Shown piece after piece: positions 36,438 through 44,447 of a stretch of DNA of 64,000 nt (position 1 is its first letter; the number at the start of each line of letters is the position of its first letter). This stretch comes from JAFDXJ01 sp038257845 (lineage in GTDB: Bacteria; Bacteroidota; Bacteroidia; Chitinophagales; Chitinophagaceae). Location: assembly GCA_038257845.1 (NCBI GenBank), contig JBBSQL010000008.1, positions 31,431-95,430 of the forward strand, read 5' to 3'. The notes under the pieces were generated by a model. That model worked only from the letters and a program-made list of their open reading frames with translations. It made no database searches and was not told the DNA's origin. A program made the translations under genes and the position numbers.

Positions 36438-38819
36438 ATGAACAGGAATATAAAAAAAGTAGCAGTATTAGGAAGCGGCGTAATGGGATCCCGCATTGCA
36501 TGCCTTTTTGCAGGCATCGGTTTGGAAGTATTATTGCTGGATATTTTACCCAAAGATTTACCCGAAGGCGCAAATAAGGCACAAAGAAATAAATTGGTCA
36601 ATGATGAATTGACTGCCGCTGTAAAAAGCAACCCCTCGCCTATTTATACAAAAGAAACATTGCAAAGAATTGCCACAGGAAATTTTGAAGATGACCTTTC
36701 AAAAATTAAAAATTGCGATTGGATCATCGAAGTAATTATAGAAAGGCTGGATATAAAAAAACAACTTTTCGAAAAAGTGGATGCGCTTCGCAAACCAGGC
36801 ACACTTATTACTTCCAATACTTCAGGTATACCAATTCATTTGCTTTCAGAAGGAAGGTCACAAGATTTTAAAGAAAATTTCTGTGGCGCGCACTTTTTCA
36901 ACCCGCCAAGATATTTAAGGTTGCTGGAAATAATCCCTAGTCCCGATACAAAAAAAGAAGTTGTAGATTTCTTATTGCATTACGGAGATTTATTTTTAGG
37001 AAAAACGACGGTGCTCTGTAAAGACACACCCGCATTTATCGCCAATCGTATTGGCGTTTTCAGTATGATGGCTGTCTTTAGTGCAATAGAAAAAACCGGG
37101 TTAACCATAGACGAACTGGATTTGCTCACTGGCCCGGTTTCAGGCAGGCCAAAATCTGCCACATTCCGTACCGCCGATGTAATTGGTATTGATACATTGG
37201 TAAAAGTCGCCAAAGGTGTATATGAAAATGTGCCGGATGATGAACAACGCGAACTTTTTCAAATTCCTGCATGGCTGAATAAAATGGTGGAGAATAATTG
37301 GCTGGGCGATAAATCCGGACAGGGTTTTTACAAAAAAATGCCGGCTTCCAAAGGAAGCAAAAAAGAAATCCAGGTGCTCAATCTTTCTACTTTTGAATAC
37401 GAGCCGCGCAAAAAGTCTGCCTTTAAAACGCTGGAAGCCGCTCGTGTTGTGGAAGATGTGAATGCACGCATGAAAATAATGATGCAGGGAACAGATAAAG
37501 CGGGTGAATTTTATCGCCAGTTTAATTACTCTTTATTTTCATACGTTTCTTTTCGTGTTCCTGAAATCAGTGATGAATTATTCAGTATTGACGATGCCAT
37601 TAAAGCTGGCTTTGGCTGGGAAATTGGCGTATTTGAAACCTGGGATGCTTTAGGTGTTTCAAAAACCGTGGAGAAAATGAAAGAGGCTGGTTTTAAAGTT
37701 GCATCCTGGGTGGAAGAGATGCTTGCTTCGGGTGTTTCCAGTTTTTATAAAAAAGAAAAAGGGAAACAATTTTATTATGATCTGCAATCAAAATCTTATA
37801 AAGAAAAACCGGGCTCATCTTCATTTATTATTCTCAACAATTATGCAGAAAATATAGTTTGGAAAAATGCCAACGCTGCATTGTATGATATTGGCGATGA
37901 TGTACTGGCTTTGCAATGGCATACAAAAATGAATACCATTGGAAGCGAAGTGATCGAAGCAGTGAATAAAGGAATTACAATGGCTGAAGAAAAATTCAAA
38001 GGCCTGGTGATCGCGAATGATGGCCCCAATTTCAGTGCCGGAGCAAACGTAGGAATGATTTTTATGTATGCGATTGAACAGGATTTTGATGAATTAAATA
38101 TGGCCATTAAAATTTTCCAGGATACCATGATGCGTTTGAGGTATTCTTCCATCCCGGTTATTGTTGCGCCACATGGACTCGCACTCGGCGGTGGTTGTGA
38201 AATGAGCCTGCACGCAGATAAAATTTTTGCGGCAGCAGAAACTTATATCGGCCTCGTAGAATTGGGTGTTGGCTTGATTCCCGGCGGCGGTGGCACCAAA
38301 GAATTTACTTTGCGCGCATCGGATGATATGCATGAAGATGAGCCGGAAACAATCACATTAAAAAACCGGTTTCTCACTATTGCAACGGCTAAGGTTGCGA
38401 CATCAGCGTTTGAATCTTATGACATCGGTATTATGAGAAAGGGCCAGGATGAAGTGGTTATGAATATGGATCGTCGAATAATGGAAAGCAAAAATGCAGC
38501 TTTACAATTATATGAAAATGGCTATTCAATGCCAGTTCCCCGAACAGACATCCGTGTTTTGGGCCGTTCCGCACTCGGCGCTTTATATGCCGGGATTAAT
38601 GGAATGATGCGCGGAAATTATGCGACCGAGCATGATGCACTCGTGGCCCGCAAACTTGCTTACGTAATGTGTGGTGGTGATCTCAGCGAAAAAACACTGG
38701 TGAATGAACAATATTTGCTGGACCTGGAACGCGAAACATTTCTAAGTTTATGCGGTGAAAAGAAAACCCTCGAACGCTTACAAAGTGTAATCAAAACTGG
38801 AAAACCTATCCGAAATTAG
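36438..38819 (+). CDS. Bifunctional 3-hydroxyacyl-CoA dehydrogenase / enoyl-CoA hydratase (FadN-type order)
   Basis: A 793-residue cytoplasmic enzyme of fatty-acid beta-oxidation. The N-terminal half is an NAD-dependent 3-hydroxyacyl-CoA dehydrogenase (GSGVMGSRIACLFAG at about 10-24; NTSGIPI; GAHFFNPPRYLRLLEIIP with the catalytic His; KDTPAFIANRIG). The C-terminal half is a crotonase fold (GPNFSAGANVGM oxyanion hole; LALGGGCEMSLHAD; VELGVGLIPGGGG). Dehydrogenase first and hydratase second is the order of B. subtilis FadN and the reverse of E. coli FadB/FadJ. The ATG at 36438 follows an inverted repeat that may be an operator. No thiolase or acyl-CoA dehydrogenase follows in the window, so the rest of the pathway is elsewhere. 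Confidence 0.93.
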   Translation: MNRNIKKVAVLGSGVMGSRIACLFAGIGLEVLLLDILPKDLPEGANKAQRNKLVNDELTAAVKSNPSPIYTKETLQRIATGNFEDDLSKIKNCDWIIEVIIERLDIKKQLFEKVDALRKPGTLITSNTSGIPIHLLSEGRSQDFKENFCGAHFFNPPRYLRLLEIIPSPDTKKEVVDFLLHYGDLFLGKTTVLCKDTPAFIANRIGVFSMMAVFSAIEKTGLTIDELDLLTGPVSGRPKSATFRTADVIGIDTLVKVAKGVYENVPDDEQRELFQIPAWLNKMVENNWLGDKSGQGFYKKMPASKGSKKEIQVLNLSTFEYEPRKKSAFKTLEAARVVEDVNARMKIMMQGTDKAGEFYRQFNYSLFSYVSFRVPEISDELFSIDDAIKAGFGWEIGVFETWDALGVSKTVEKMKEAGFKVASWVEEMLASGVSSFYKKEKGKQFYYDLQSKSYKEKPGSSSFIILNNYAENIVWKNANAALYDIGDDVLALQWHTKMNTIGSEVIEAVNKGITMAEEKFKGLVIANDGPNFSAGANVGMIFMYAIEQDFDELNMAIKIFQDTMMRLRYSSIPVIVAPHGLALGGGCEMSLHADKIFAAAETYIGLVELGVGLIPGGGGTKEFTLRASDDMHEDEPETITLKNRFLTIATAKVATSAFESYDIGIMRKGQDEVVMNMDRRIMESKNAALQLYENGYSMPVPRTDIRVLGRSALGALYAGINGMMRGNYATEHDALVARKLAYVMCGGDLSEKTLVNEQYLLDLERETFLSLCGEKKTLERLQSVIKTGKPIRN

Positions 38820-38946
38820 GACTGGAAATAAGTTTTCTTTTGTCAAAGCAATGCTAAATTGGCTGCCCGCTCATCCATTTCGTTTTAAAAAATGGCCTGA
38901 TACAGGTAATTTCGCAGCATTCTCAATTTTATACAATTTATATATT

Positions 38947-41562
38947 ATGAAAAAACTTGTCGGTTTCGTATGTGCCTTCCTTCTTATTAGTGGAAGTATT
39001 TTTGCCCAGGATCAGAAATCCGGGTCAAATTATGACCAGCACACTTTATTTAACCCTTTATTTTACCCAACAAATGGGAACGAATTCAGGTCTGCAGGCG
39101 GCCAGCCAGGCCCGAAATACTGGCAAAACCGTGCAGATTATACCATTAAAGTTACACTCGATACATTTGCGCATTCCGTGACAGGAAGTGCTATTATTAA
39201 ATATACCAATAACAGTCCTGATGAACTGCCATTCCTCTGGATGCAGGTAGATCAGAATATTTATAAAAGTGATTCCCGTTCAGAATTGACCAGCCCGGTA
39301 ACAGGCGGAAGATTTAGTAACCGCACATTTACAAATGGTAATGACCTGAAATCAGTGGAAGTAATTGCCAATGGAAAAACTACAGCCGCAGATTATTTGA
39401 TCACGGATACGCGGATGCAGGTAAAATTGTCAAGTCCATTAAAACCCGGCGCAAGTATTCAAATAAAGATTGCGTATTCATTCACAGTTCCCGAATACGG
39501 CACAGATCGTATGGGAAGGTTGAATACCAAAAATGGCTGGATCTATGAAGTGGCTCAATGGTATCCGCGCATGGAAGTGTATGATGATATTCTTGGCTGG
39601 AACACATTGCCTTATCTGGGCGCAGGTGAATTTTACCTGGATTATGGTGATATAGATTACACGATCACAGCTCCGGGAAATTTATTGGTAGTTGGCTCAG
39701 GTGAATTATTAAATCCGACTGAAGTTTATACGCCAACACAAATTAGTCGCCTGGCGCAAGCGAAGAACAGTGATAAAACAGTAACTATTTTATCTGAATC
39801 AGAAATTGGAACTGCCGCAGCACATTTAAATAAATCTTCACTCACCTGGCATTTTAAATGTATCAACACACGTGATGTGGCATGGGCCGCGTCAAGGGCA
39901 TTTATTTGGGATGCTGCAAAAATGAATTTACCAAGTGGAAAAAAATCTTACGCGCAATCTGTTTATCCAATAGAAAGTGCAGGTGATAGTGCCTGGAAAA
40001 GATCTACCGAATTTGTAAAAGGTTGTATTGAATTATATTCCAGCAAATGGTACGAATACACGTATCCTGTTGCGACAAATGTTGCCGGAATCGTTGGTGG
40101 CATGGAATATCCCGGGATTGTTTTCTGCGGTTACAAAGCGCAGAAAGGAGGACTTTGGGGCGTTACAGATCATGAGTTTGGACACAATTGGTTTCCGATG
40201 ATTGTGGGTTCTAATGAACGGAAATATCCGTGGATGGATGAAGGTTTCAATACTTTTATCAATGGCATCAACAGCGCAAAATTTAATAATGGAGAGTTTA
40301 TCCAAACGGAGGATGCACAGCAGTCTGCGAAATATTATTTTGGCAGGAATTCAGAAAGCATCATGACCATTCCTGATGTTTTGAATGCGCAGTTTTTAGG
40401 TGTGGCGGCTTATAGTAAGCCAGCTCTCGGTTTGAATATTTTAAGAAATTATGTTTTGGGGCAAAAAAGATTTGACTTTGCTTTTCAAACATATATCAAT
40501 CGCTGGGCGTTCAAGCATCCAACTCCCTGGGATTTTTTCCGCACCATGGAAAATGCTTCCGGTGAAGATCTTTCCTGGTTTTGGAGAGAATGGTTCATTG
40601 AAAATTATAAACTTGACCAGGGCGTAAAAGAAGTAAAATATGTGAGCAATGATCCGCAAAAAGGCGCATTGATCACGATTGAAAACCTGGAGCAAATGGC
40701 ATTGCCGGTTTCAATGGAAATTACGCAGGATAATGGTAAAAAAGAACTCGTGAATTTGCCGGTAGAAATATGGCAGCGCGGTGGTACCTGGACTTTCAAC
40801 TATGCTTCCACTTCGAAGATCAAAAGTATAGTGATAGATCCGAAACATGATATGCCGGATGTAAATCCATCCAATAATACCTGGGATCTTTCTAAGATTT
40901 CTAAACCAATACCAGCAGGCGTTACAGCGCAAACGGTAATAGATAATTATATCAAAGCTGTGGGCGGAATGGATAAAATGAAAGCCATTACTGATATGAA
41001 ATCTACCTCAACAGGTTCTTTGCAGGGACAGGATATTTTGGTAGTTAAAAAATACAAATCACCGGATAAATATTATTCTGAAGTAAGCCTGCCCGGAATG
41101 AATTTAGTAGCTGCAAAAGTGGTCATCAATGGAGACAGTATTTCAATGGTGCAAATGGGCCAGCCAGCGCCACCTTCAGATTCCAAAACAGTGAAATCTT
41201 TATTGGAAGAAAACAGGGTTTTCCCTGAATTGAATTACATGGATCAAGGTTATACAATCAAGCTCACTTCTATCAAAAACATTGACGGCAATGATGCGTA
41301 TGAAATGGTTGTAAACTCACCTACAGGGAATACGAGTACGAATTATTATGATGTAAAAACAGGACTTAAAATACGGGAAATGCGGTCAATTCCTGTAATG
41401 GGTGCCAACCAGGATGTGGTTACAGATTATAGTAATTATAAGGATGTAAATGGACTTCAATTTCCATATAAAATTCACATGGACCAGGGCCAGTATGCGT
41501 ATGATCTTGATGTAACATCACTCATGATCAATACAAATATTCCGGATTCAGAATTTAAATAA
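38947..41562 (+). CDS. M1-family metallopeptidase with C-terminal LolA-like domain
   Basis: An 871-residue exported zinc aminopeptidase-like protein. The ATG at 38947 gives a signal peptide (MKKLVGFVCAFLLISGSIFAQ). An N-terminal beta-sandwich (about 50-290) precedes the gluzincin domain, with the GxMEN-like GGMEYPG and HEFGH at 409-413 plus Glu432 (HExxH-x18-E, intact). After the peptidase, about 680-871 forms a separate domain (VIDNYIKAVGGMDKMKAI, GNTSTNYYDVKTGLKIRE) of the LolA/LolB-like outer-membrane lipoprotein-carrier type. The fusion is unusual and suggests envelope work on lipidated or membrane-bound substrates. A terminator follows at 41583-41612. Confidence 0.92.
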   Translation: MKKLVGFVCAFLLISGSIFAQDQKSGSNYDQHTLFNPLFYPTNGNEFRSAGGQPGPKYWQNRADYTIKVTLDTFAHSVTGSAIIKYTNNSPDELPFLWMQVDQNIYKSDSRSELTSPVTGGRFSNRTFTNGNDLKSVEVIANGKTTAADYLITDTRMQVKLSSPLKPGASIQIKIAYSFTVPEYGTDRMGRLNTKNGWIYEVAQWYPRMEVYDDILGWNTLPYLGAGEFYLDYGDIDYTITAPGNLLVVGSGELLNPTEVYTPTQISRLAQAKNSDKTVTILSESEIGTAAAHLNKSSLTWHFKCINTRDVAWAASRAFIWDAAKMNLPSGKKSYAQSVYPIESAGDSAWKRSTEFVKGCIELYSSKWYEYTYPVATNVAGIVGGMEYPGIVFCGYKAQKGGLWGVTDHEFGHNWFPMIVGSNERKYPWMDEGFNTFINGINSAKFNNGEFIQTEDAQQSAKYYFGRNSESIMTIPDVLNAQFLGVAAYSKPALGLNILRNYVLGQKRFDFAFQTYINRWAFKHPTPWDFFRTMENASGEDLSWFWREWFIENYKLDQGVKEVKYVSNDPQKGALITIENLEQMALPVSMEITQDNGKKELVNLPVEIWQRGGTWTFNYASTSKIKSIVIDPKHDMPDVNPSNNTWDLSKISKPIPAGVTAQTVIDNYIKAVGGMDKMKAITDMKSTSTGSLQGQDILVVKKYKSPDKYYSEVSLPGMNLVAAKVVINGDSISMVQMGQPAPPSDSKTVKSLLEENRVFPELNYMDQGYTIKLTSIKNIDGNDAYEMVVNSPTGNTSTNYYDVKTGLKIREMRSIPVMGANQDVVTDYSNYKDVNGLQFPYKIHMDQGQYAYDLDVTSLMINTNIPDSEFK

Positions 41563-41582
41563 AATTGCATTTTTTATAAAAG

Positions 41583-41612
41583 ACTTCACTCTTTTTTGGG
41601 TGAAGTTTTTTT
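41583..41612 (+). terminator. Intrinsic terminator after the M1 peptidase
   Basis: ACTTCAC (41583-41589) pairs with GTGAAGT (41600-41606) around a 10-nt loop. The T run begins within the last pairs and continues to 41612. It lies 20 bp after the stop codon. Confidence 0.82.
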
Positions 41613-42073
41613 TATGGGGAAAATTGATTGATGAATTAAGATTTATGATTTAAGATTTTTTGCTTGTCCATAATATGAAAATTTAAACATTGGATTTTGT
41701 TTTTCCTTTTTTTTATAATTAAAAAAAATAACCCATTTTTATTTATTGTTCCAACAAATAAAAATGAGTTGATAAAAATTAAAATTGCAAAAGAAAAAAC
41801 AATCTCGCCAATGCTGGTCGCCTGACCAGCAATAACTCATGCTAATATTCCAAGCAAGTTCATGCATTTATATATTTACCTGGTGACATGAAAAAAAATA
41901 AAGGTTCGCCCCATCATTTGTTTTCTTAATTCCAGGCTAAGCCTGGCTTTTATTTTCTTACTTGGTGCGCTGCGCAACATTACGGAGAGCATGGTTAGCG
42001 GTAGCCCATTAGCTGTTTGTATCTCAAAGACCAAAATTGTTTGTAATCAAAGTCATATCCATTAATGTCTACT
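41613..42073. other. Gene-free stretch with one hairpin
   Basis: No convincing ORF. It is AT-rich, with oligo-A runs. A perfect 8-bp stem TGCTGGTC/GACCAGCA (41812-41819 and 41824-41831) encloses a 4-nt loop with no following T run, so it is not a standard terminator. From about 41930 the base composition is less AT-rich (GGTGCGCTGCGCAAC), unlike its surroundings. Confidence 0.5.
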
Positions 42074-42784
42074 TTAAATTCTCTTGTTTTCTTGCCCCCT
42101 TGCTTTGTAAAGAATTATTTTTTTTATTCGCTCGTCATCTTTGTCACCTATAAAATTTAAGTAATACAGTACTTTTAGTGGTCCTTTGGCAAACGTATAT
42201 AATTCAGAGCGTATATCGCTTATTTTATAAAGTTCCCAGTCATTACAAAATAGTTTGTGGCTTTTATCTATCTCGGCCCAATCAGGAACAATCTGGAAAG
42301 ACGTGTCAATGAATTGATTTGTCGTTATATCAAAAATGTAAACGTCTGACATACGTTTCCAATTTAAAATGAAGTCAAAGTAACTGTCCCCATTAACATC
42401 CTTTGATATGTCATAACCATATTGTGTTATGTAACAAGAAAAATTTTTACTCCATTTATTTGATTTTAATTTTTCGACAATACAACAGTCTCCGTTTGCT
42501 GCTCTAATTCTGAATTTATTTTTTGATATTGAAAAAGTGTCCACGTAGCCTCTGTCGAAATTACTTATTGTGTCAAATGAACTATCAAATTGGTAGTAAT
42601 AATTTTTAGGTTCAAATTTGAGCATATTCCCAATCATGGTATCTGTATTATTTCCACGATTTATTATTGATGTGTCATTTTTGTACGCTGCTGTATCTCT
42701 ATTTTTCTGTAAAATAATTAAAGTGTCCTGCCCAAAAAGAGAGGATGAAAATAAAAGTATGATTATGGTTATATAGTTTCGCAT
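42074..42784 (-). CDS. Secreted protein of unknown function
   Basis: The ATG at 42784 gives 236 residues with a clear signal peptide (MRNYITIIILLFSSSLFGQ). An upstream in-frame start at 42841 would precede it with an unlikely polar stretch. The mature protein has many Asp/Asn/Lys residues. GYDISKDVNGDSYFDFILNWKRMSD resembles FG-GAP/VCBS-like calcium loops (DVNGDSYFDF). A CC pair occurs in NGDCCIVEKL. It stands alone between two gene-poor stretches, and its codon choice looks more AT-biased than its neighbours, so it may be an accessory insertion. Confidence 0.6.
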   Translation of the reverse strand: MRNYITIIILLFSSSLFGQDTLIILQKNRDTAAYKNDTSIINRGNNTDTMIGNMLKFEPKNYYYQFDSSFDTISNFDRGYVDTFSISKNKFRIRAANGDCCIVEKLKSNKWSKNFSCYITQYGYDISKDVNGDSYFDFILNWKRMSDVYIFDITTNQFIDTSFQIVPDWAEIDKSHKLFCNDWELYKISDIRSELYTFAKGPLKVLYYLNFIGDKDDERIKKIILYKARGQENKRI

Positions 42785-42926
42785 TGGGTTACACCGATGT
42801 TGGCAACTGTAAGTGTCATTTAATAATTTCGTCAATATCATTTTGCGCTAAGAATTCAATTACAATGTCAAAGTAGCCAAGAGCAATCAGCAACACAAAA
42901 CACAAAACAAGAAACAACAAACATTC

Positions 42927-44102
42927 CTATACTTTGATATAAATCTTTTTCCGGTCCATAAAATAAACGATCAGCCAGTAAAAAGCGATCATGCATAGCG
43001 CATAAAATTCTGAACCAATACGCGGATCGGCAGCAATGTTTTTACATACATGTTCATAAAACCAGCCGAAGGGTGTGATGAAACCGCTTACGCCATCTTC
43101 ACCAATATGGGAAATGCGCACAATGCCGAGCAGTCGTGGCAGGAAACCGCTGAGTACAAAAATGAATAATGGATTTTTACCAAACACATCAAAGAATTTG
43201 CTCCAGGCGCCTTTGGCATTTTTAAACTCCAGTAAAAAAATAAATACAGAAAGCGCCAGCAAAGCCAGTCCGGATGTGTAGATCACGTAACTGCTTGTCC
43301 ATATTTTTTTGGCAATGGGAAATTCAAGTCCCCATAAATAACCTATACATGCCATGATTACGCCGGCGGCAAAAAGGGTGGAAACCATTTCGAAGGTCTT
43401 GCCTTTTTTCAAAATAAAATTGCCCACCAAAAAACCCACCAGCACCTGCACGATCGCTGGCAATGTACTCATCAACCCTTCGGGATCAAATACAACCCCT
43501 TCGCCACGGTACATGTGTACGTCGCCAATAATGGCTTTGTCAATGGAAGTTCCGAAATAACCACTTAAACTATATGGGTCGCCGGGTGTGCCGAGGAAAT
43601 GAGCCAGTCCCCAATACAATAATAAAATAAGAACTCCGATGAAGACAACTGTTTTTTGTTTAAAAAAATAAGCGATGAGCGAAGCGAAGAAATAACACAG
43701 TGCAATACGCTGCAATACGCCCAATGTGCGGATTCCGTGTATCATGCCATCATCGCCGATCCATTCCCAGGGTTTGAAAACGAGCCTGTTTTGCTGCCAC
43801 ATTAAAAACGGGCTCCAGTTTAAAAACAAGCCAATGAAAAAAATGAGTAAAGTTCTTTTAATAACTTTTTTAAAAAAAGCGCTGTTACCAGCCTCCCGCA
43901 AACGAGGCATTACGAAGGCCATGGCATTGCCTACGGCAAAAAGAAAAAATGGAAATACCAGGTCGGTGGGCGTGCAACCTTCCCAGGGCGCATGGTCCAG
44001 CGGCGCAAAAATATGATCCCATGAACCGGGATTATTTACCAATATCATGAGCGCAACAGTAGCGCCACGGAAAACATCGAGGGAATAATAACGTTGTTTC
44101 AT
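42927..44102 (-). CDS. NagX/HGSNAT-like membrane acyltransferase (DUF5009 type)
   Basis: A 391-residue membrane protein with about 10-11 helices. The N-terminal SLDVFRGATVALMILVNNPGSWDHIFAPLDHAPWEGCTPTDLVFPFFLF block (abbreviated key residues: SLDVFRG, NNPGSW, HAPWEG, DLVFPFFLF) is the signature of heparan-alpha-glucosaminide N-acetyltransferase relatives. In eukaryotes this family transfers acetyl from acetyl-CoA across the membrane to glucosamine ends. In Bacteroidota (NagX) it is linked to amino-sugar use. The substrate here is not known. It is transcribed away from the polysaccharide operon, with a 345-bp region between. Confidence 0.88.
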   Translation of the reverse strand: MKQRYYSLDVFRGATVALMILVNNPGSWDHIFAPLDHAPWEGCTPTDLVFPFFLFAVGNAMAFVMPRLREAGNSAFFKKVIKRTLLIFFIGLFLNWSPFLMWQQNRLVFKPWEWIGDDGMIHGIRTLGVLQRIALCYFFASLIAYFFKQKTVVFIGVLILLLYWGLAHFLGTPGDPYSLSGYFGTSIDKAIIGDVHMYRGEGVVFDPEGLMSTLPAIVQVLVGFLVGNFILKKGKTFEMVSTLFAAGVIMACIGYLWGLEFPIAKKIWTSSYVIYTSGLALLALSVFIFLLEFKNAKGAWSKFFDVFGKNPLFIFVLSGFLPRLLGIVRISHIGEDGVSGFITPFGWFYEHVCKNIAADPRIGSEFYALCMIAFYWLIVYFMDRKKIYIKV

Positions 44103-44227
44103 GCGAAAGATATTAAACTGGGAACGCTAAAGTTAATGATACATTATAAAAATTCATTTTTTTTATCCAGTGTAAAGAAGATGTTTTATCCTAAAAATTT
44201 ATACGTTCCTTCACTTTGCAAAATCAT

Positions 44228-44235
44228 TATATTTG
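44228..44235 (+). promoter_or_regulatory. Candidate -7 box P1 in the polysaccharide-operon leader
   Basis: TATATTTG is a full TAnnTTTG match. No clear -33 box is seen. The two bases-of-interest just downstream are direct repeats TTTAAATAAG at 44240-44249 and 44258-44267. Transcription from here would meet the terminator at 44275-44312 after about 70 nt. Confidence 0.4.
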
Positions 44236-44239
44236 CCCC

Positions 44240-44267
44240 TTTAAATAAGCAGTCATATTTAAATAAG
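44240..44267. repeat. Direct repeats TTTAAATAAG in the polysaccharide leader
   Basis: Perfect 10-bp copies at 44240-44249 and 44258-44267 with an 18-bp period. They lie between the P1 box and the leader terminator, in the region a P1 transcript would begin. Confidence 0.5.
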
Positions 44268-44274
44268 ATCTATC

Positions 44275-44312
44275 GCCGGCACTTTTACTAAAATGGATGC
44301 CGGTATTTTTTT
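44275..44312 (+). terminator. Intrinsic terminator / attenuator in the polysaccharide-operon leader
   Basis: GCCGGCA (44275-44281) pairs with TGCCGGT (44298-44304). Inside, TTTT and AAAA may extend the stem. It is followed by A and seven T. It lies 136 bp upstream of the first gene of the plus-strand operon, and no plus-strand gene ends before it. It therefore stops either a short leader transcript or read-through from outside. Confidence 0.7.
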
Positions 44313-44408
44313 ATTATATGTGACTGAGGTGGCGAAGCTTTGCTTTTTATACATTTGCAATAATTTTTGGTAACACAAAATTTTTCCACCTGATTATTAA
44401 TGATTTTA

Positions 44409-44440
44409 TTTGTTAACCCCGGACATTAATTTTACGTTTT
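44409..44440 (+). promoter_or_regulatory. Candidate promoter P2 of the polysaccharide operon
   Basis: TTTG at 44409-44412 and TACGTTTT (one mismatch to TAnnTTTG) at 44433-44440, with 20 bp between. The implied start is only about 4 bp from the ATG at 44448, which would give an almost leaderless mRNA. Weak to moderate evidence. Confidence 0.35.
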
Positions 44441-44447
44441 TACAAGT

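Noticed and set aside
41812..41831. Perfect 8-bp hairpin as a terminator
   Set aside because: No T run follows on either strand; the M1 gene already has a better terminator at 41583-41612.
44103..44447. tRNA, 6S or riboswitch in the 345-bp leader region
   Set aside because: No cloverleaf or known riboswitch core could be recognised; only the promoter-like box, direct repeats and terminator hairpin are supportable.
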